The notes: generated by a model not told the origin, from the letters alone. Shown: positions 53,495 to 63,611, counted from the stretch's first letter. The stretch is DNA of 64,000 nucleotides from Bacteroidota bacterium (GCA_016718825.1 JADKCL010000027.1:16017-80016); one strand, 5' to 3'. Program-made: numbers and translations.

Positions 53495-54160
53495 CTATTG
53501 ATTTCCACCCAGATGGGGGAAGATGTCCATCGGCTCATGCACCTTCGCAGGATTTCCATGCCATACGGCAACTTTGCGCATGACCCTTGCCACTTGCTCG
53601 CCTGAAACGGGTTTGTATTTTTTGAAGAATCCCAAAGCGTTGAGGAATTTTATCAGCCGCAAACTGAGGGCCTCGCCGCTTCGCGGCTGATCACGCGGGC
53701 CTTGCAGCGGACCTGGACGCAAAATCTGCACGTTGGGGAAGCCCAATTTCTGGACATCGCGGTCAAGTTCTCCCTTCATTTTGAAATAGGCATTCCCGGC
53801 ATGCGCATCTGCACCGACCGATGAGATCAGGACATAGCTCGGGACGCCGTTTGCGGCGGCGATTTTTGCAAATTGGAATTGGTAATCATAGTCGACGATA
53901 CGTTGCGCGGCAACACTTCCGGCTTGTTTCCGTGTTGTCCCGAGGGCAGAAAACAGGACATCCCCTTTGACCAAATCCTTCCAAGAATCGGGCTCCGCAA
54001 AATCGATCACATGTTCCACCAACTTTGGATGTTGCTTTTCCGTGCTGCGGCGCACAAAAATCACAACGCTGCTGTAGGCAGGATCTTCGAGCAATTGGTC
54101 GAGCAGCGCGCCACCCACCAAACCTGTTGCGCCAATGATGATGGCAGTTTTTTCTTTCAT
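53495..54160 (-). CDS. NAD(P)H-binding oxidoreductase (HTATIP2-like)
   Basis: 221 aa. A Rossmann fold with IGATGLVGGALLDQLL at the N-terminus and later DVLFSALGTTRKQAGS, VLISSVGADAHAGNAYFKMKG (Y-xxx-K-like) and LRPGPLQG. This matches atypical SDRs such as HTATIP2/TIP30. The substrate is not inferable. Confidence 0.88.
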   Translation of the reverse strand: MKEKTAIIIGATGLVGGALLDQLLEDPAYSSVVIFVRRSTEKQHPKLVEHVIDFAEPDSWKDLVKGDVLFSALGTTRKQAGSVAAQRIVDYDYQFQFAKIAAANGVPSYVLISSVGADAHAGNAYFKMKGELDRDVQKLGFPNVQILRPGPLQGPRDQPRSGEALSLRLIKFLNALGFFKKYKPVSGEQVARVMRKVAVWHGNPAKVHEPMDIFPHLGGNQ

Positions 54161-54240
54161 GGTACGTGCTTTCCCGTCTAGAGCCTCTCTGAATGCCGAC
54201 TTGGAATTCCTATCTTTGAATTCTGTCGGAAATGTACGCT

Positions 54241-55650
54241 ATGCGCAGGTTCATATATCTATTGGGAGGCCTATTTTGTTTCAGCATTGTTGCATGCGAG
54301 GGACAAAAAGTACCTGAAACCACAAAGCCCATCGTAGCAGTGGCACCTGCGCCCACACCCAAAGCAGTCCGTGAGACTGGAAAGGTCATCGAATCCGAGC
54401 CGATCCAAGGCACAAACTCCAGCTATGCCGTCTACTTGCCCAAATCGTACCAAGCCGATCGACCGATGCCGGTGATCGTGTTTTTCGATTCCCATGCCCG
54501 TGGCAAGGATCCCCTAAAAATGTATGCGGCTTTGGCCGATGCCCAACCTTTCATTCTCGTCGGTTCCAATGTTTCGCGCAACGGGCAGCGCCCGGAGCAG
54601 TCGCTGCAGATCTATGACGAATTGATGCGCGACGTCAAGACCAAGTTTGCCATTGATCCGCAGCGAATTGCAGCCTGCGGCTTTTCAGGTGGCGCGCGGG
54701 TCGCTGCCATGTTGGCGCAAAATCGGCCCGAGGTCAAAAATGTCATTGCTTGCTCCGCCGGATTTCAGCCCCGGCAGGGCGAAACATTCGGGTACTATGC
54801 CATCATCGGAACCCATGACTTTAACTTCATGGAACTATGGCAATTGCAGAAGGTGCTGGATGATGGCAAGCAACCCCATGCCTTCGCAGAATGGTCGGGC
54901 GGACATGAATGGCCCGTTTCCGAGGAAATGGAGGCCGCGATGGATTTTGTGACCATGCGGGAAATGGACAAAGCCGACCCGCGTCTCGATTCGCTCATTC
55001 AGGAAAAAAAGCAACGCCTTTCCGCTGCGTACAGCCAATGCAAGGGCCAATGGCTCAAGCGCAAGCGCCTTTTGGAGCGGTATTTAACTGCAATGGAAGG
55101 TCTGGCGGACTTGTCGATCGAGAAAGCGCTCCACGACAGCATCGGCTATAGTCGCGCTGTTGGGAAGGAAATGGCCGAGCAGAGCGAAGCGCTGGACGAG
55201 GAGATGCCGATGCGCGACGAATATGTCCAGCAGATCACCACCAAAAGTGTCGAGGATTGGCGGAAGATGGCAGACAAGCTCAGAAAAGAATTTTTCCCGA
55301 GCGGTATCGCGCGTCTCAAGCATGACAGGAATATGCGTGTGCTCAACTTCTTGAGCCTGAATACCTATTTCCAAGTAGATGGTGCCATCAAACCCGGGAA
55401 TCTCCAAAGTGCCGAGCATTTTCTGCAGATCTACGCCATTGTCGATCCCGAAAACGCCGAACATGCCTATCTGACGGGCGTCGTGCGCATGCGTCAAGGC
55501 CGGCCAAAAGAGGCAATTCAAGCTTTGCAAAATGCCCTTAAACTCAAATTCAAGGACGCAGCCCGATTGGAGACGGATCCTGAGTTTGCTTCCATTCGCA
55601 GCGAGGCGGATTTTGTGCAGCTGCTCGACGAAATTCGCAAGGCGGAATAG
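54241..55650 (+). CDS. Lipoprotein with alpha/beta-hydrolase-like domain
   Basis: 469 aa from ATG 54241. The signal ends in SIVACEGQ, a lipobox. Residues about 50-240 form an alpha/beta-hydrolase-like (esterase/dienelactone-type) domain: YAVYLPKSYQADRPMPVIVF, AACGFSGGARVAAML with a nucleophile Ser, and WSGGHEWPV, where the His may complete the triad. The C-terminal half is helical with a TPR-like segment (YLTGVVRMRQGRPKEAIQAL). It is exported and membrane-anchored. Substrate unknown. Confidence 0.8.
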   Translation: MRRFIYLLGGLFCFSIVACEGQKVPETTKPIVAVAPAPTPKAVRETGKVIESEPIQGTNSSYAVYLPKSYQADRPMPVIVFFDSHARGKDPLKMYAALADAQPFILVGSNVSRNGQRPEQSLQIYDELMRDVKTKFAIDPQRIAACGFSGGARVAAMLAQNRPEVKNVIACSAGFQPRQGETFGYYAIIGTHDFNFMELWQLQKVLDDGKQPHAFAEWSGGHEWPVSEEMEAAMDFVTMREMDKADPRLDSLIQEKKQRLSAAYSQCKGQWLKRKRLLERYLTAMEGLADLSIEKALHDSIGYSRAVGKEMAEQSEALDEEMPMRDEYVQQITTKSVEDWRKMADKLRKEFFPSGIARLKHDRNMRVLNFLSLNTYFQVDGAIKPGNLQSAEHFLQIYAIVDPENAEHAYLTGVVRMRQGRPKEAIQALQNALKLKFKDAARLETDPEFASIRSEADFVQLLDEIRKAE

Positions 55651-55714
55651 GCCACTAGAAACGCAAAAGGCCACCCTTTCCGGATGACCTTCTGCAAATT
55701 GTAGGTGACGAGTT

Positions 55715-58300
55715 CTATTGCAAAATCAATTTCTTCACCTGTCTTTTTTGATCCGTTCGGCATTCCACGAGGTAGATTCCTTTTGGAAGTGCATGCAGGT
55801 TCAAGGTTTCGAGGCGACTATCTGCAGGATTGATCACGGTTGTAAGGATCGACTTTCCACTGAGATCCAACACGGACACTGCCGTTTCATTGGACCATGA
55901 ATCGTCGAGCAGCAGCTGTACTTGACCCAGCGCAGGATTGGGATAAAGCTTGAATCCGGCATCGGAATTCAAACGTGGGTCGACACCAACCAAGCCAAAC
56001 GTGTTGAGCGTGCTATTGGTGATGATCGGGAGGTTGTAATCAAAGTAGATCGCTGCCTTGTTGCGGATTTGTGTTCCCAAACTCAAGTTCGGCTTCACTT
56101 TGATGCGGTACATCAACCAACCATGGCTCGCCGCCTCATTGATATGACTGTCGGGCAATTCGATGTTGTCGAATGTGAAGGCGAGATAACCCGGATTGTC
56201 GATGTCCCAAGTCATGGTATGGCTTGAACCCAAGACCTCCATCGAAAGTCCATCCAACGCTGGATCCAACGTGTCGCGGATCGCTACCGTGAACGCCGTA
56301 TCAGTTCCGACATTTTGAAATTCAACGAAGTACGTCAAGATGCTGTCGGTGCCAGGCTGAAGCAATCCGTCGGGAGAGACCGATTTCCGGTTAGGGTCAA
56401 ATGGCCCGTAGACAACGTTGTTGAATGTTGAGATATTGTTGAGCGGCGTCGCATCGGAATTGTTGGGGAAGATTTCAGCGACGTGGGTATAGGGCGTTTG
56501 AATCGGTGTATTCTGGGGAATGGTGAAATCGCAAAGGCGGTAGCCTGTTTCTCCAGGATTTATCTGGCCGAGATTGTAAGTAAGCGTACGTGTCCCCAGA
56601 TTATAGGTGTTCTGATTGTATCCCCAATTTAATGTCATCAATGCATCGTGGGTAAACGTGAGGGTGCTGTTGAGGATGGTAGTGCCGATGTTGCGGTAGT
56701 AGATCCAGACAGTTTGGTGTTGGGTGGCACGGGCTGGATTCGCATAAATCCAGACCTCCAAATCGTTGATACTGGAAATCGGGCCGTTGAAGAAGTCGTT
56801 TCCCGGATAATTGGAGCCTGCAAGCACATTGCTCAGGTTGATCGTGCCTGTACCCGGGCAAACCACTTGAAAGTTATTGAGCATACTGCCTTGGGAAATC
56901 GCGTAGGTGCCTGGCAAAACAGTCTTGCTGTAGTCTCCGTTTGAGTTGCTCGTGGTCCAAGAGCTTCCGACTTGCACGATTTTACCTTCAAGCACATAAT
57001 CAGCACCATCTGGAAAGCAATTGCTGTTCATGTCGGAAAGGAGATTTCCCGAGACGGTGGCAAAGCAACTTTGTGGCTGAATGCAATGATAGAAGGAATA
57101 GTCTTGGCAACCATTGCCGTCGGTGACGTGGACGTAGTAATACCCAGCTGACAAGCCGCTGATCGCATTGGTCGTGGCCCCGTTGCTCCAAAGGTAGGTA
57201 TAGGGAGGCGTCCCGCCGGCGACGGTCACGGAGGCCGAACCGCCCGTATTGCTGCAATTGGCTTGGGTGCCGGTCATCGTCAAGGTCAATGGATCTGTTC
57301 GGTGAACTATTGCCCATACGACCTTGGGACATCCCAATGCATCGGTAACAGTCACCGCGTAAGACCCATAGGAAAGTCCCGCAATGGACGAGGTCGTTGC
57401 GCCGTTGCTCCAAAGATAGGTATAGGGAGCCATGCCACCGGAGACCATGAGGGAGGCCGTACCATTGGATTGCTGGCAAAACTCATTGGTAGTGGTCACG
57501 TTTGCAGTGATTCCGTTCGGTAACTGACTGATATAGAAGCTTTTTTCGTTGGAGCATCCTGCTGCGTCCGTCACCGTTACGTAGTGGCTTCCCACGCCCA
57601 ATCCTGTCACCGAAGGGGTGAATTGAGGGGGGATGGTACTCCAAACATAGGTGTAAGGCGGGGTGCCATTCGCCACGTTGGTCACCGAAGCCGTTCCGTC
57701 GGTGCAGGTGGAATTGGTGAAGGTGGTGGTGAGCGTCAGCGGGGAGGTGTTCCAGATTTGGAAATAGAGCAATGAATCCGTCTGAGAGCTGATGAAGCAT
57801 CCCGCGGCGTCTGTAATCGTTACAAAATAGATACCCGGGGAAAGGCCGGTGGCGGTCGCTGTATTTTGGCCATTGCTCCAGTTGTAGCTAAAAGGCGGAG
57901 TTCCGCCGGTAATCGCCACGGAGGCGGTTCCCACGCCCGCGCCGCATTGGTCGTGCGTCACCGAACGTGTGGCAGTGAATGCGCTCGGGATGATAAAAGA
58001 AGTGCTGCCATATCCCGAACCTGCGTCCGTAACCGAGACATAATACGGTGATCCAGGCATGCCCGTAATCGTATTGGAGGTGCTCCAAGGAATGCTTCCA
58101 ACCAATGGCGAAGGGCTGTACCAAGCGTAGGAATACGGCGGCGTGCCGCCTGTGACCGTGGCCGTGGCGGTCCCGTTAAGGCTGCAGGAAGGAGTCGTGC
58201 TCATCGTCACATTGAGCAACTGACCATAAGTGCATGCAGCGGAGAAAAGAAACAAGAAGAGCAAAGGTGAGATTCGACGGACAAAGCTATTTTTTTTCAT
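55715..58300 (-). CDS. SprB-repeat adhesin-like protein with DUF7619 and T9SS domains
   Basis: 861 aa from ATG 58300. After the signal peptide come about six SprB-type repeats of the form 'GTASVxVxGGTPPYTYLWSNGATTxxIxGLxxGxYxVTVTDAxGC' (about 30-400), then a region like DUF7619 (NDLEVWIYANPARATQHQTVWIYYRN ... YFDYNLPIITN), then a T9SS sorting domain (LYPNPALGQVQLLL ... LPKGIYLVECR). SprB is the gliding adhesin of Flavobacterium; here the short protein is a likely surface adhesin. Confidence 0.9.
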   Translation of the reverse strand: MKKNSFVRRISPLLFLFLFSAACTYGQLLNVTMSTTPSCSLNGTATATVTGGTPPYSYAWYSPSPLVGSIPWSTSNTITGMPGSPYYVSVTDAGSGYGSTSFIIPSAFTATRSVTHDQCGAGVGTASVAITGGTPPFSYNWSNGQNTATATGLSPGIYFVTITDAAGCFISSQTDSLLYFQIWNTSPLTLTTTFTNSTCTDGTASVTNVANGTPPYTYVWSTIPPQFTPSVTGLGVGSHYVTVTDAAGCSNEKSFYISQLPNGITANVTTTNEFCQQSNGTASLMVSGGMAPYTYLWSNGATTSSIAGLSYGSYAVTVTDALGCPKVVWAIVHRTDPLTLTMTGTQANCSNTGGSASVTVAGGTPPYTYLWSNGATTNAISGLSAGYYYVHVTDGNGCQDYSFYHCIQPQSCFATVSGNLLSDMNSNCFPDGADYVLEGKIVQVGSSWTTSNSNGDYSKTVLPGTYAISQGSMLNNFQVVCPGTGTINLSNVLAGSNYPGNDFFNGPISSINDLEVWIYANPARATQHQTVWIYYRNIGTTILNSTLTFTHDALMTLNWGYNQNTYNLGTRTLTYNLGQINPGETGYRLCDFTIPQNTPIQTPYTHVAEIFPNNSDATPLNNISTFNNVVYGPFDPNRKSVSPDGLLQPGTDSILTYFVEFQNVGTDTAFTVAIRDTLDPALDGLSMEVLGSSHTMTWDIDNPGYLAFTFDNIELPDSHINEAASHGWLMYRIKVKPNLSLGTQIRNKAAIYFDYNLPIITNSTLNTFGLVGVDPRLNSDAGFKLYPNPALGQVQLLLDDSWSNETAVSVLDLSGKSILTTVINPADSRLETLNLHALPKGIYLVECRTDQKRQVKKLILQ

Positions 58301-58436
58301 TTGATGGATACCTTTCCTCAAAGAACCTTAAAATGACGCTCCTATTCAAGACGATTTGTGAAATGAATTACGTATCCAAATGATTTGGGTATGGATTAAG
58401 TAATTGATTAGTAATGATGTATTATGATAAGTTGGC

Positions 58437-59336
58437 TTAATGGGGTTGCGTGTCCCCGAAACAAAATTGTTCAACTGCATGTGTCAATTCGCCGGCCGCC
58501 TCTTCTTGCACAAAATGCCCAGCTTCGGGCAAACGAATGACATCCTTGACATTCGACAACTTGTCCTCCCAAATTTTTAAATAATCCGGTCCGATGAAGC
58601 TGTCTTTCATTCCCCAGACGATGAGAAACGGTTTGGAAGCGATCCGATCCAATTGTTGCCATTGCCGGTCATACCAATCGCTGCTGCCAACCAGGTTTTC
58701 GGCCATTTTGAGTAGGCCAAACCGGCTGGATTTATTTGGAAAAACGTCCGTATAATGCCTGTGAATGGCTTTCGTGAGTTTTCGCTTGTCTGTGAATGCG
58801 CTTCTGAGCAACAATTTGGGGGACGCATTCATTCGCAAATACAAAAACCTGCCCAAAGCACTGCGGACGATCTTATCAACCTTCCGCGCCGCCGGATTGC
58901 TTGCCGTTTCCCAGAGAAATGTATTCAGGAGCACAACTTTTGAGATGCGTTCAGGCCTGCGAATGGCAAACGAAAGTCCGATCGGTCCGCCAAAATCGTG
59001 AACGACCAAGGTGATCTCCTTCAATTGCAGGGCTTCCACCAATTTTTCGAGATTCTGCGAATGCCATTCGGGGCTGTAGTCCGCTTGTTCAGGTTTGTCG
59101 CTCAATCCAAAGCCGATGTGGTCCATTGCCACGCACCGAAAATGCTTTGAAAGTGCCTGAATCTGTTTGCGGTACAGAAACGACCAAGTCGGCGTTCCAT
59201 GTACAAACAGGATCGTAGGTCCGCTGCCTTCGTCGACATAGTGCATTCGATGCGGGCCGATTTGCAGGTATTTGCTTTCGAATGGGTATTCGGTGGAATC
59301 AAACCAATCGGAATTTTTTGATGTGTTGCTTTCCAT
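58437..59336 (-). CDS. Haloalkane-dehalogenase-like alpha/beta hydrolase
   Basis: 299 aa from ATG 59336. It has FVHGTPTWSFLYR (oxyanion region), nucleophile Asp114 in VVHDFGGPIG, MDHIGFGLSDKP and the catalytic His in LPEAGHFVQEE. True haloalkane dehalogenases have Trp right after the Asp (HDWG) to bind halide; here it is Phe, so a related hydrolase, such as an epoxide hydrolase, is as likely. It lies 107 bases from the Crp-type regulator gene, on the same strand. Confidence 0.85.
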   Translation of the reverse strand: MESNTSKNSDWFDSTEYPFESKYLQIGPHRMHYVDEGSGPTILFVHGTPTWSFLYRKQIQALSKHFRCVAMDHIGFGLSDKPEQADYSPEWHSQNLEKLVEALQLKEITLVVHDFGGPIGLSFAIRRPERISKVVLLNTFLWETASNPAARKVDKIVRSALGRFLYLRMNASPKLLLRSAFTDKRKLTKAIHRHYTDVFPNKSSRFGLLKMAENLVGSSDWYDRQWQQLDRIASKPFLIVWGMKDSFIGPDYLKIWEDKLSNVKDVIRLPEAGHFVQEEAAGELTHAVEQFCFGDTQPH

Positions 59337-59443
59337 GACAATCATTTTTTGAAGTGATGTCACAAAAGGTCCGGCACGGGGAAGCTGAATCTTGGTATAA
59401 ACCAGCATTTTGAGATTTGATTCTGACGAATCGGTCAGAAATC

Positions 59444-60021
59444 CTAAATCTTCCGCGAATTCAGCAGCTTGCTGAAATTGGTCGGATCGATCCCGAGATA
59501 GGAGGCCAATTGCTTGTGCGGCACGAGGTTGATGAGATGCGCGCTGCGCTCCATGAAGGCCGTGAACCGTTCCTCCATCGAAAATGCCAGCAATTCATAA
59601 TGCCGCTGCACCAATCCGCCAAGCACTTGGGCTGTGGCTTGTCGCAGCAACCGCTCGATGCTCAGTATGCCAAAGAAGTAGCTTCGAGGCGTTCCCAGGG
59701 AAGTTTGAGCATTTTTCCATCAGTGACTGCCTGCAGGAAATATTTGCTGGGTTGTTGCGTCAAAAATGACTCTGGAATGCCCGAAAACGACGGCGGATAG
59801 GTGAATGCGATCACAAATTCGCGGCCATCTTTGATGTAGTAACTGCGTTGCAAGCCTTCGACCATAAACAGCATGTCGCGTTGCACCTTCCCCGCTTGGG
59901 TGATTAATTCGTTGCGTTTGAAGTTCACTTCCTGCCATCCATTCAACAGCGCCTCCATCGCCTCCGCTTCCAACGGATGAATGGCTTGCAGCATGGTTTG
60001 GAGCATTTCCGTGGGCATCAT
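59444..60021 (-). CDS. Crp/Fnr-type regulator, -1 frameshift near 59680
   Basis: The first frame (ATG 60021) encodes a cyclic-nucleotide-binding-type sensor domain (AGKVQRDMLFMVEGLQRSYY ... FTYPPSFSGIPESFL) up to LPWERLEA. The second continues IERLLRQATAQVLGGL and ends with an HTH (VPHKQLASYLGIDPTNFSKL). One added base near 59675-59685 joins them into about 192 aa, the normal length for Bacteroidota members of this family. Its start overlaps the stop of the lipoprotein gene in ATGA. Confidence 0.82.
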
Positions 60022-60743
60022 TGCAATTGATAGACGTTGTCGTCGTTGAATCCATGGAGGGGGATGAGTTGGGTGGAAACCACCTCGCGCCGTTCCGGCA
60101 TTTGTTTTTCGATACCCGTTTCCATGTCCACATGTTTGTAATTGGCAATACGTTGACCTGTCAGAAAATTGGTGCTCGTACCACCTGCGCCGTCCCCAAC
60201 TGCATTTCCATAACTGAATGATTCTGTGCCAATTAGCCGCAAATCGCCATACTTGGCCTCCTTTCGAAACTTCAATTCGATTTCCCAACGCATAGATTGA
60301 TAGTTGATATGCAGCACTTGGTTTTGGATGCTAAAAAATTCAGGATCCAGGTAGGTCAAGGGCTCTGGGCCGAAGTTACCCGAGCTTTCACCTCGAATGA
60401 ATTTGCCATCGGGTGCCTGATAAGCAACCAAAACAAGCGACTTGGGCATTTCTTCCTCCAGATTTTGGACCAAAAACACCACATCTGGCAGCGAATCACC
60501 ATTAAGGTCTCCTTCGGCAACGATTGGCCCGACTTCCGATTCGGCGAAGTCATATTCTTGGGGAACCATAGAGCCTAGGAGCTTCGGATAGTCCCTTTTA
60601 GGGGCAAAGGCTTCAGAAGCGACCTTTGAAACAGCATTTGAATCGGGATTGGATGGCAAGTCTCCTGTTTCCACAGTGTTTTGGGTGCCACACCCCATTA
60701 GAAAGAGGACAAGGAGGACATAGGAGCACGCCGCAAAACGCAT
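60018..60743 (-). CDS. Lipoprotein, coupled to the Crp-type regulator
   Basis: 241 aa. The signal ends in LFLMGCGTQ, a lipobox. One FG-GAP/EF-hand-like calcium loop is visible (AEGDLNGDSLPDVVFL, with Asp, Asn, Asp), followed by a beta-rich region (VLVAYQAPDGKFIRGE). Its stop codon overlaps the start of the regulator, so the two are translated together. Function unknown; the combination suggests the lipoprotein and regulator respond to the same condition. Confidence 0.78.
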   Translation of the reverse strand: MRFAACSYVLLVLFLMGCGTQNTVETGDLPSNPDSNAVSKVASEAFAPKRDYPKLLGSMVPQEYDFAESEVGPIVAEGDLNGDSLPDVVFLVQNLEEEMPKSLVLVAYQAPDGKFIRGESSGNFGPEPLTYLDPEFFSIQNQVLHINYQSMRWEIELKFRKEAKYGDLRLIGTESFSYGNAVGDGAGGTSTNFLTGQRIANYKHVDMETGIEKQMPERREVVSTQLIPLHGFNDDNVYQLQ

Positions 60744-61050
60744 CGGAATTCGAATTTGGAAATGAAAATGGATGGAAAATCAACAAACGAAGAGACAAAA
60801 AGAAAATATTTTCGTCAATTCAGGTGAAAATTTATTCTGTTTAATGTTTTTATGGAAAAAGTTAAACGATCTTTGTAGATGTTCAGAGTAACCTGTAGGA
60901 GGTTGCCTTCTTCTTCATAAGTATCTTTATTGTAGTCTTTTGAAGTCCGTTTGGCATCCGTGTCAAGCGGATCTTCTTTTTTGAGAGGAAGCGTATTGTT
61001 TTTGAAAATTCCCTATCTTTCCTCCCCTTATCGCTCAACAGCGTGTTTTT

Positions 61051-61737
61051 ATGAAAAGCTTTTCAAAAGTTGGATTGTTGGTTTTGCTGCTTTTGTGCGG
61101 TTGGTCAACCGTTTCCGCCCAATGCGGGCCGAATACGCCTGTAAACGAGATCGGCATTCGGCTTGGGAGTTTGACCAATGCCAGCAACTTCGGTGGGAAG
61201 TACATTGCTGAGCAGTCCATGAATTTGGGCTTCCTGAACGGCTTGCATTACAAGCGTTACGGCACTTTTGGCGCTTTTCGTACCTCTTTGGGCCTTACCC
61301 GCTACGAATATGAAGACCGTCGCGGCTGCCCCAACTGCCTCCGTACTGTCGGCAAAGTCTCAGGAGTCACGCTTCGCGCAGGCTACGAATGGTACGCCAT
61401 TCTCGGACCGATTGAGCCGTACGCCGGAATCGACGCCATGGCTGTCTTTGGGAAGTACAGCGGAGAAACTTATAGCACCAACGCCTCCAACTACCAAGAA
61501 TTTACCGACAATCGCAGCCGGCGCGGTATGGGCCTCAGCCCCGTCCTCGGCTTGCGTTTCTATTTGAGCTATGCCATTTCGTTGAGTGCCGAAACCACTT
61601 TTGACATGATGTTTCTCGGCAAAAGCACCAATATCTCCCAAATTTCGCCTGAATCGAGCACCTACGCCCGCACAAACAATTATTTTGAGTCCGTTTTCCA
61701 GCCGCTCAACTGGGTGAGTCTGAACGTCATGTTCTAG
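61051..61737 (+). CDS. Hypothetical outer-membrane beta-barrel-like protein
   Basis: 228 aa. A signal peptide (ending TVSAQ) and alternating aromatic/hydrophobic strands (NEIGIRLGSLTNASNFGGKY, GFLNGLHYKRYG, GVTLRAGYEWYAIL, LSPVLGLRFYLSYAI, NWVSLNVMF with a terminal Phe) fit a small OmpW/OmpX-like barrel of Bacteroidota. The CPNC motif near residue 93 is unusual for a barrel loop. Function unknown. Confidence 0.72.
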   Translation: MKSFSKVGLLVLLLLCGWSTVSAQCGPNTPVNEIGIRLGSLTNASNFGGKYIAEQSMNLGFLNGLHYKRYGTFGAFRTSLGLTRYEYEDRRGCPNCLRTVGKVSGVTLRAGYEWYAILGPIEPYAGIDAMAVFGKYSGETYSTNASNYQEFTDNRSRRGMGLSPVLGLRFYLSYAISLSAETTFDMMFLGKSTNISQISPESSTYARTNNYFESVFQPLNWVSLNVMF

Positions 61738-61769
61738 ATCAGAATTTACAGAATTCACAGAATTTCCAG

Positions 61770-61815
61770 AAGCAGCGGGACTTTTGAATCTGGCCGTTGT
61801 ATAAACCCGCTGCTT
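61770..61815. terminator. Hairpin between convergent genes, next to R2-like blocks
   Basis: AAGCAGCGGG (61770-61779) pairs perfectly with CCCGCTGCTT (61806-61815) around a 26-base loop. Three CAGAATT-type blocks (61740-61766) of the R2 kind precede it. No clear U-tract follows. Confidence 0.5.
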
Positions 61816-62014
61816 GTTTGGCACTCGGGCAGGTAACGTGCACTTTTCCTAAAAGTTGCAGAAATAGCATTCCTCGCTTGGAATTCAATTCATGTTTGAT
61901 TCCATCATTCGAGTCATTCTGCGCTAAACAAATGTGCAGTACAGGCGTCAGCACAAGCAAACAGTTCAAGAAGAAATCTCCCCTTGAACTGCTTCCTCGA
62001 ACTCGAACTGAAAC

Positions 62015-63427
62015 TTACTTGTGGATCGCTCTTCCCGCCGTCGCATCCATGGCTGCTTCCTTGATGCTTTCACTGAAGGTCGGGTGCGCATGCGAGAAGA
62101 TCGCGATGTCTTCGGCGGAGGCCCTGAATTCCAGGCCCATGACGCCTTCCATGATCATATCCGCAGCCCTTGGGCCGATGATGTGCATGCCGAGCATTTC
62201 GTCGGTGGTTTTGTCGGCGAGGATTTTCACCAGTCCGTCGGTGTCCATGCTCGCACGGGCGCGACCGGATGCCTTGAAATAGAATGTGCCGGTCTTGTAG
62301 GCACGGCCTTCGGCCTTCAATTCCTCCTCGGTGTAGCCTACGCTTGCCACCTCAGGCCAAGTATAGACCACACCCGGGATGGCGCGGTAGTTGATATGCG
62401 GATGCTGCCCGGCCATGATTTCCGCCACGAATACGCCTTCTTCCGAAGCCTTGTGGGCGAGCATGGCGCCCTTGATCACGTCGCCGATGGCGTAGATGCC
62501 TTCGACATTGGTCATCAGGTGGCCATCGACTTCGACACGGCCACGGTCGTCGAGCTTGACGCCGGCTTTGTCGAGGCCCAAATTATCCGTGTACGGCTTG
62601 CGGCCGGTTGCAACCAAGACATAATCGCCTTTGAATTCGACGGTGGCGCCACTCGGATCGGTCGCCGTCACGCTTGCGCCTTTGGCAGTCGCCTTGGCAC
62701 CGGTTACTTTATGGCTGAAGAAAAATTCGAAGCCGAGGTCTTTTTTGAGGACTTTGACGACTTCGCGGCCCATGGTGCCGTCCATGCCGCCGATGGCGTT
62801 GGCGGAGTATTCGATCACTTGCACCTTGGTGCCCAAACGCGCAAATACCGAACCCATTTCGAGTCCGATGACGCCTGCACCGATGATCACCATCGTCTTG
62901 GGCAATTTGTCGATGTTGAGACCTTCGGTGCTCGTGATGATGCGTTTTTTGTCGATCACCACACCCGGAATCGTCGCCGGCTTGGAACCTGTGGCGATGA
63001 TGGTCTTCTGCGTGCCGATTTCGGTGACTTTGCCATCGCTGCCGGTGATGAGGATGGTGTTTTTGTCCTTGAAGCTGCCGTGGCCGTAGTAGGTGTCGAT
63101 CTTGTTTTTGGTCATCAGGAAGCTCACGCCGTCGGTCGTGGCCTTGACCACTTCGTTTTTGCGGGCGACCATCTGCTTCATGTCGAGGCTGATGCCCGTG
63201 AGGCCGATGCCGTGCGCAGCGAACTTGTGCTGTGCGTCGTGAAAATGGTGGCTGCTGTCGAGCAATGCCTTGGAGGGAATGCATCCGACGTTGAGACAAG
63301 TGCCGCCCAAAGTGGGGTAGCGCTCGATGATGGCGGTTTTGAAACCCAATTGTGCGCAGCGCACAGCCGCAACATAGCCCCCGGGGCCCGAACCGATGAC
63401 AGTGACGTCGTATTGCTTTTCAGCCAT
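62015..63427 (-). CDS. lpdA: Dihydrolipoyl dehydrogenase
   Basis: 470 aa. It is the E3 subunit of 2-oxoacid dehydrogenase complexes, reoxidising dihydrolipoamide with FAD and NAD. It has GSGPGGYVAA (FAD), the redox disulfide Cys44-Cys49 in GGTCLNVGCIPSK, an NAD-binding GAGVIGLEMGSVFARLG, GIYAIGDV, and the C-terminal catalytic pair in HAHPTFSE. Length and motifs are normal. No E1 or E2 gene is adjacent. Confidence 0.96.
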   Translation of the reverse strand: MAEKQYDVTVIGSGPGGYVAAVRCAQLGFKTAIIERYPTLGGTCLNVGCIPSKALLDSSHHFHDAQHKFAAHGIGLTGISLDMKQMVARKNEVVKATTDGVSFLMTKNKIDTYYGHGSFKDKNTILITGSDGKVTEIGTQKTIIATGSKPATIPGVVIDKKRIITSTEGLNIDKLPKTMVIIGAGVIGLEMGSVFARLGTKVQVIEYSANAIGGMDGTMGREVVKVLKKDLGFEFFFSHKVTGAKATAKGASVTATDPSGATVEFKGDYVLVATGRKPYTDNLGLDKAGVKLDDRGRVEVDGHLMTNVEGIYAIGDVIKGAMLAHKASEEGVFVAEIMAGQHPHINYRAIPGVVYTWPEVASVGYTEEELKAEGRAYKTGTFYFKASGRARASMDTDGLVKILADKTTDEMLGMHIIGPRAADMIMEGVMGLEFRASAEDIAIFSHAHPTFSESIKEAAMDATAGRAIHK

Positions 63428-63611
63428 GATAGATGCTTTTAAAAGATAACCACTTTTGAGGCGCGAAAGTTATGCGGTTCGCGGTGGACTCGCAAATCGG
63501 ATTTTGTTCGTAGGCAAGCTGCCTCAAAATTGGAATGCCGTTTGGCAGCCCGTCCCAAAACACTGGCCTGGGCTGACAAACAGCATTTCAACCCAAAAGC
63601 GTTCCAAACGC

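Noticed and set aside
58437..59336. Confident annotation as haloalkane dehalogenase
   Set aside because: The halide-stabilising Trp next to the nucleophile is Phe, so only the broader hydrolase family is supported.
62021..63442. 473-aa plus-strand ORF
   Set aside because: Antisense to lpdA over its full length; a GC-codon-bias artefact.
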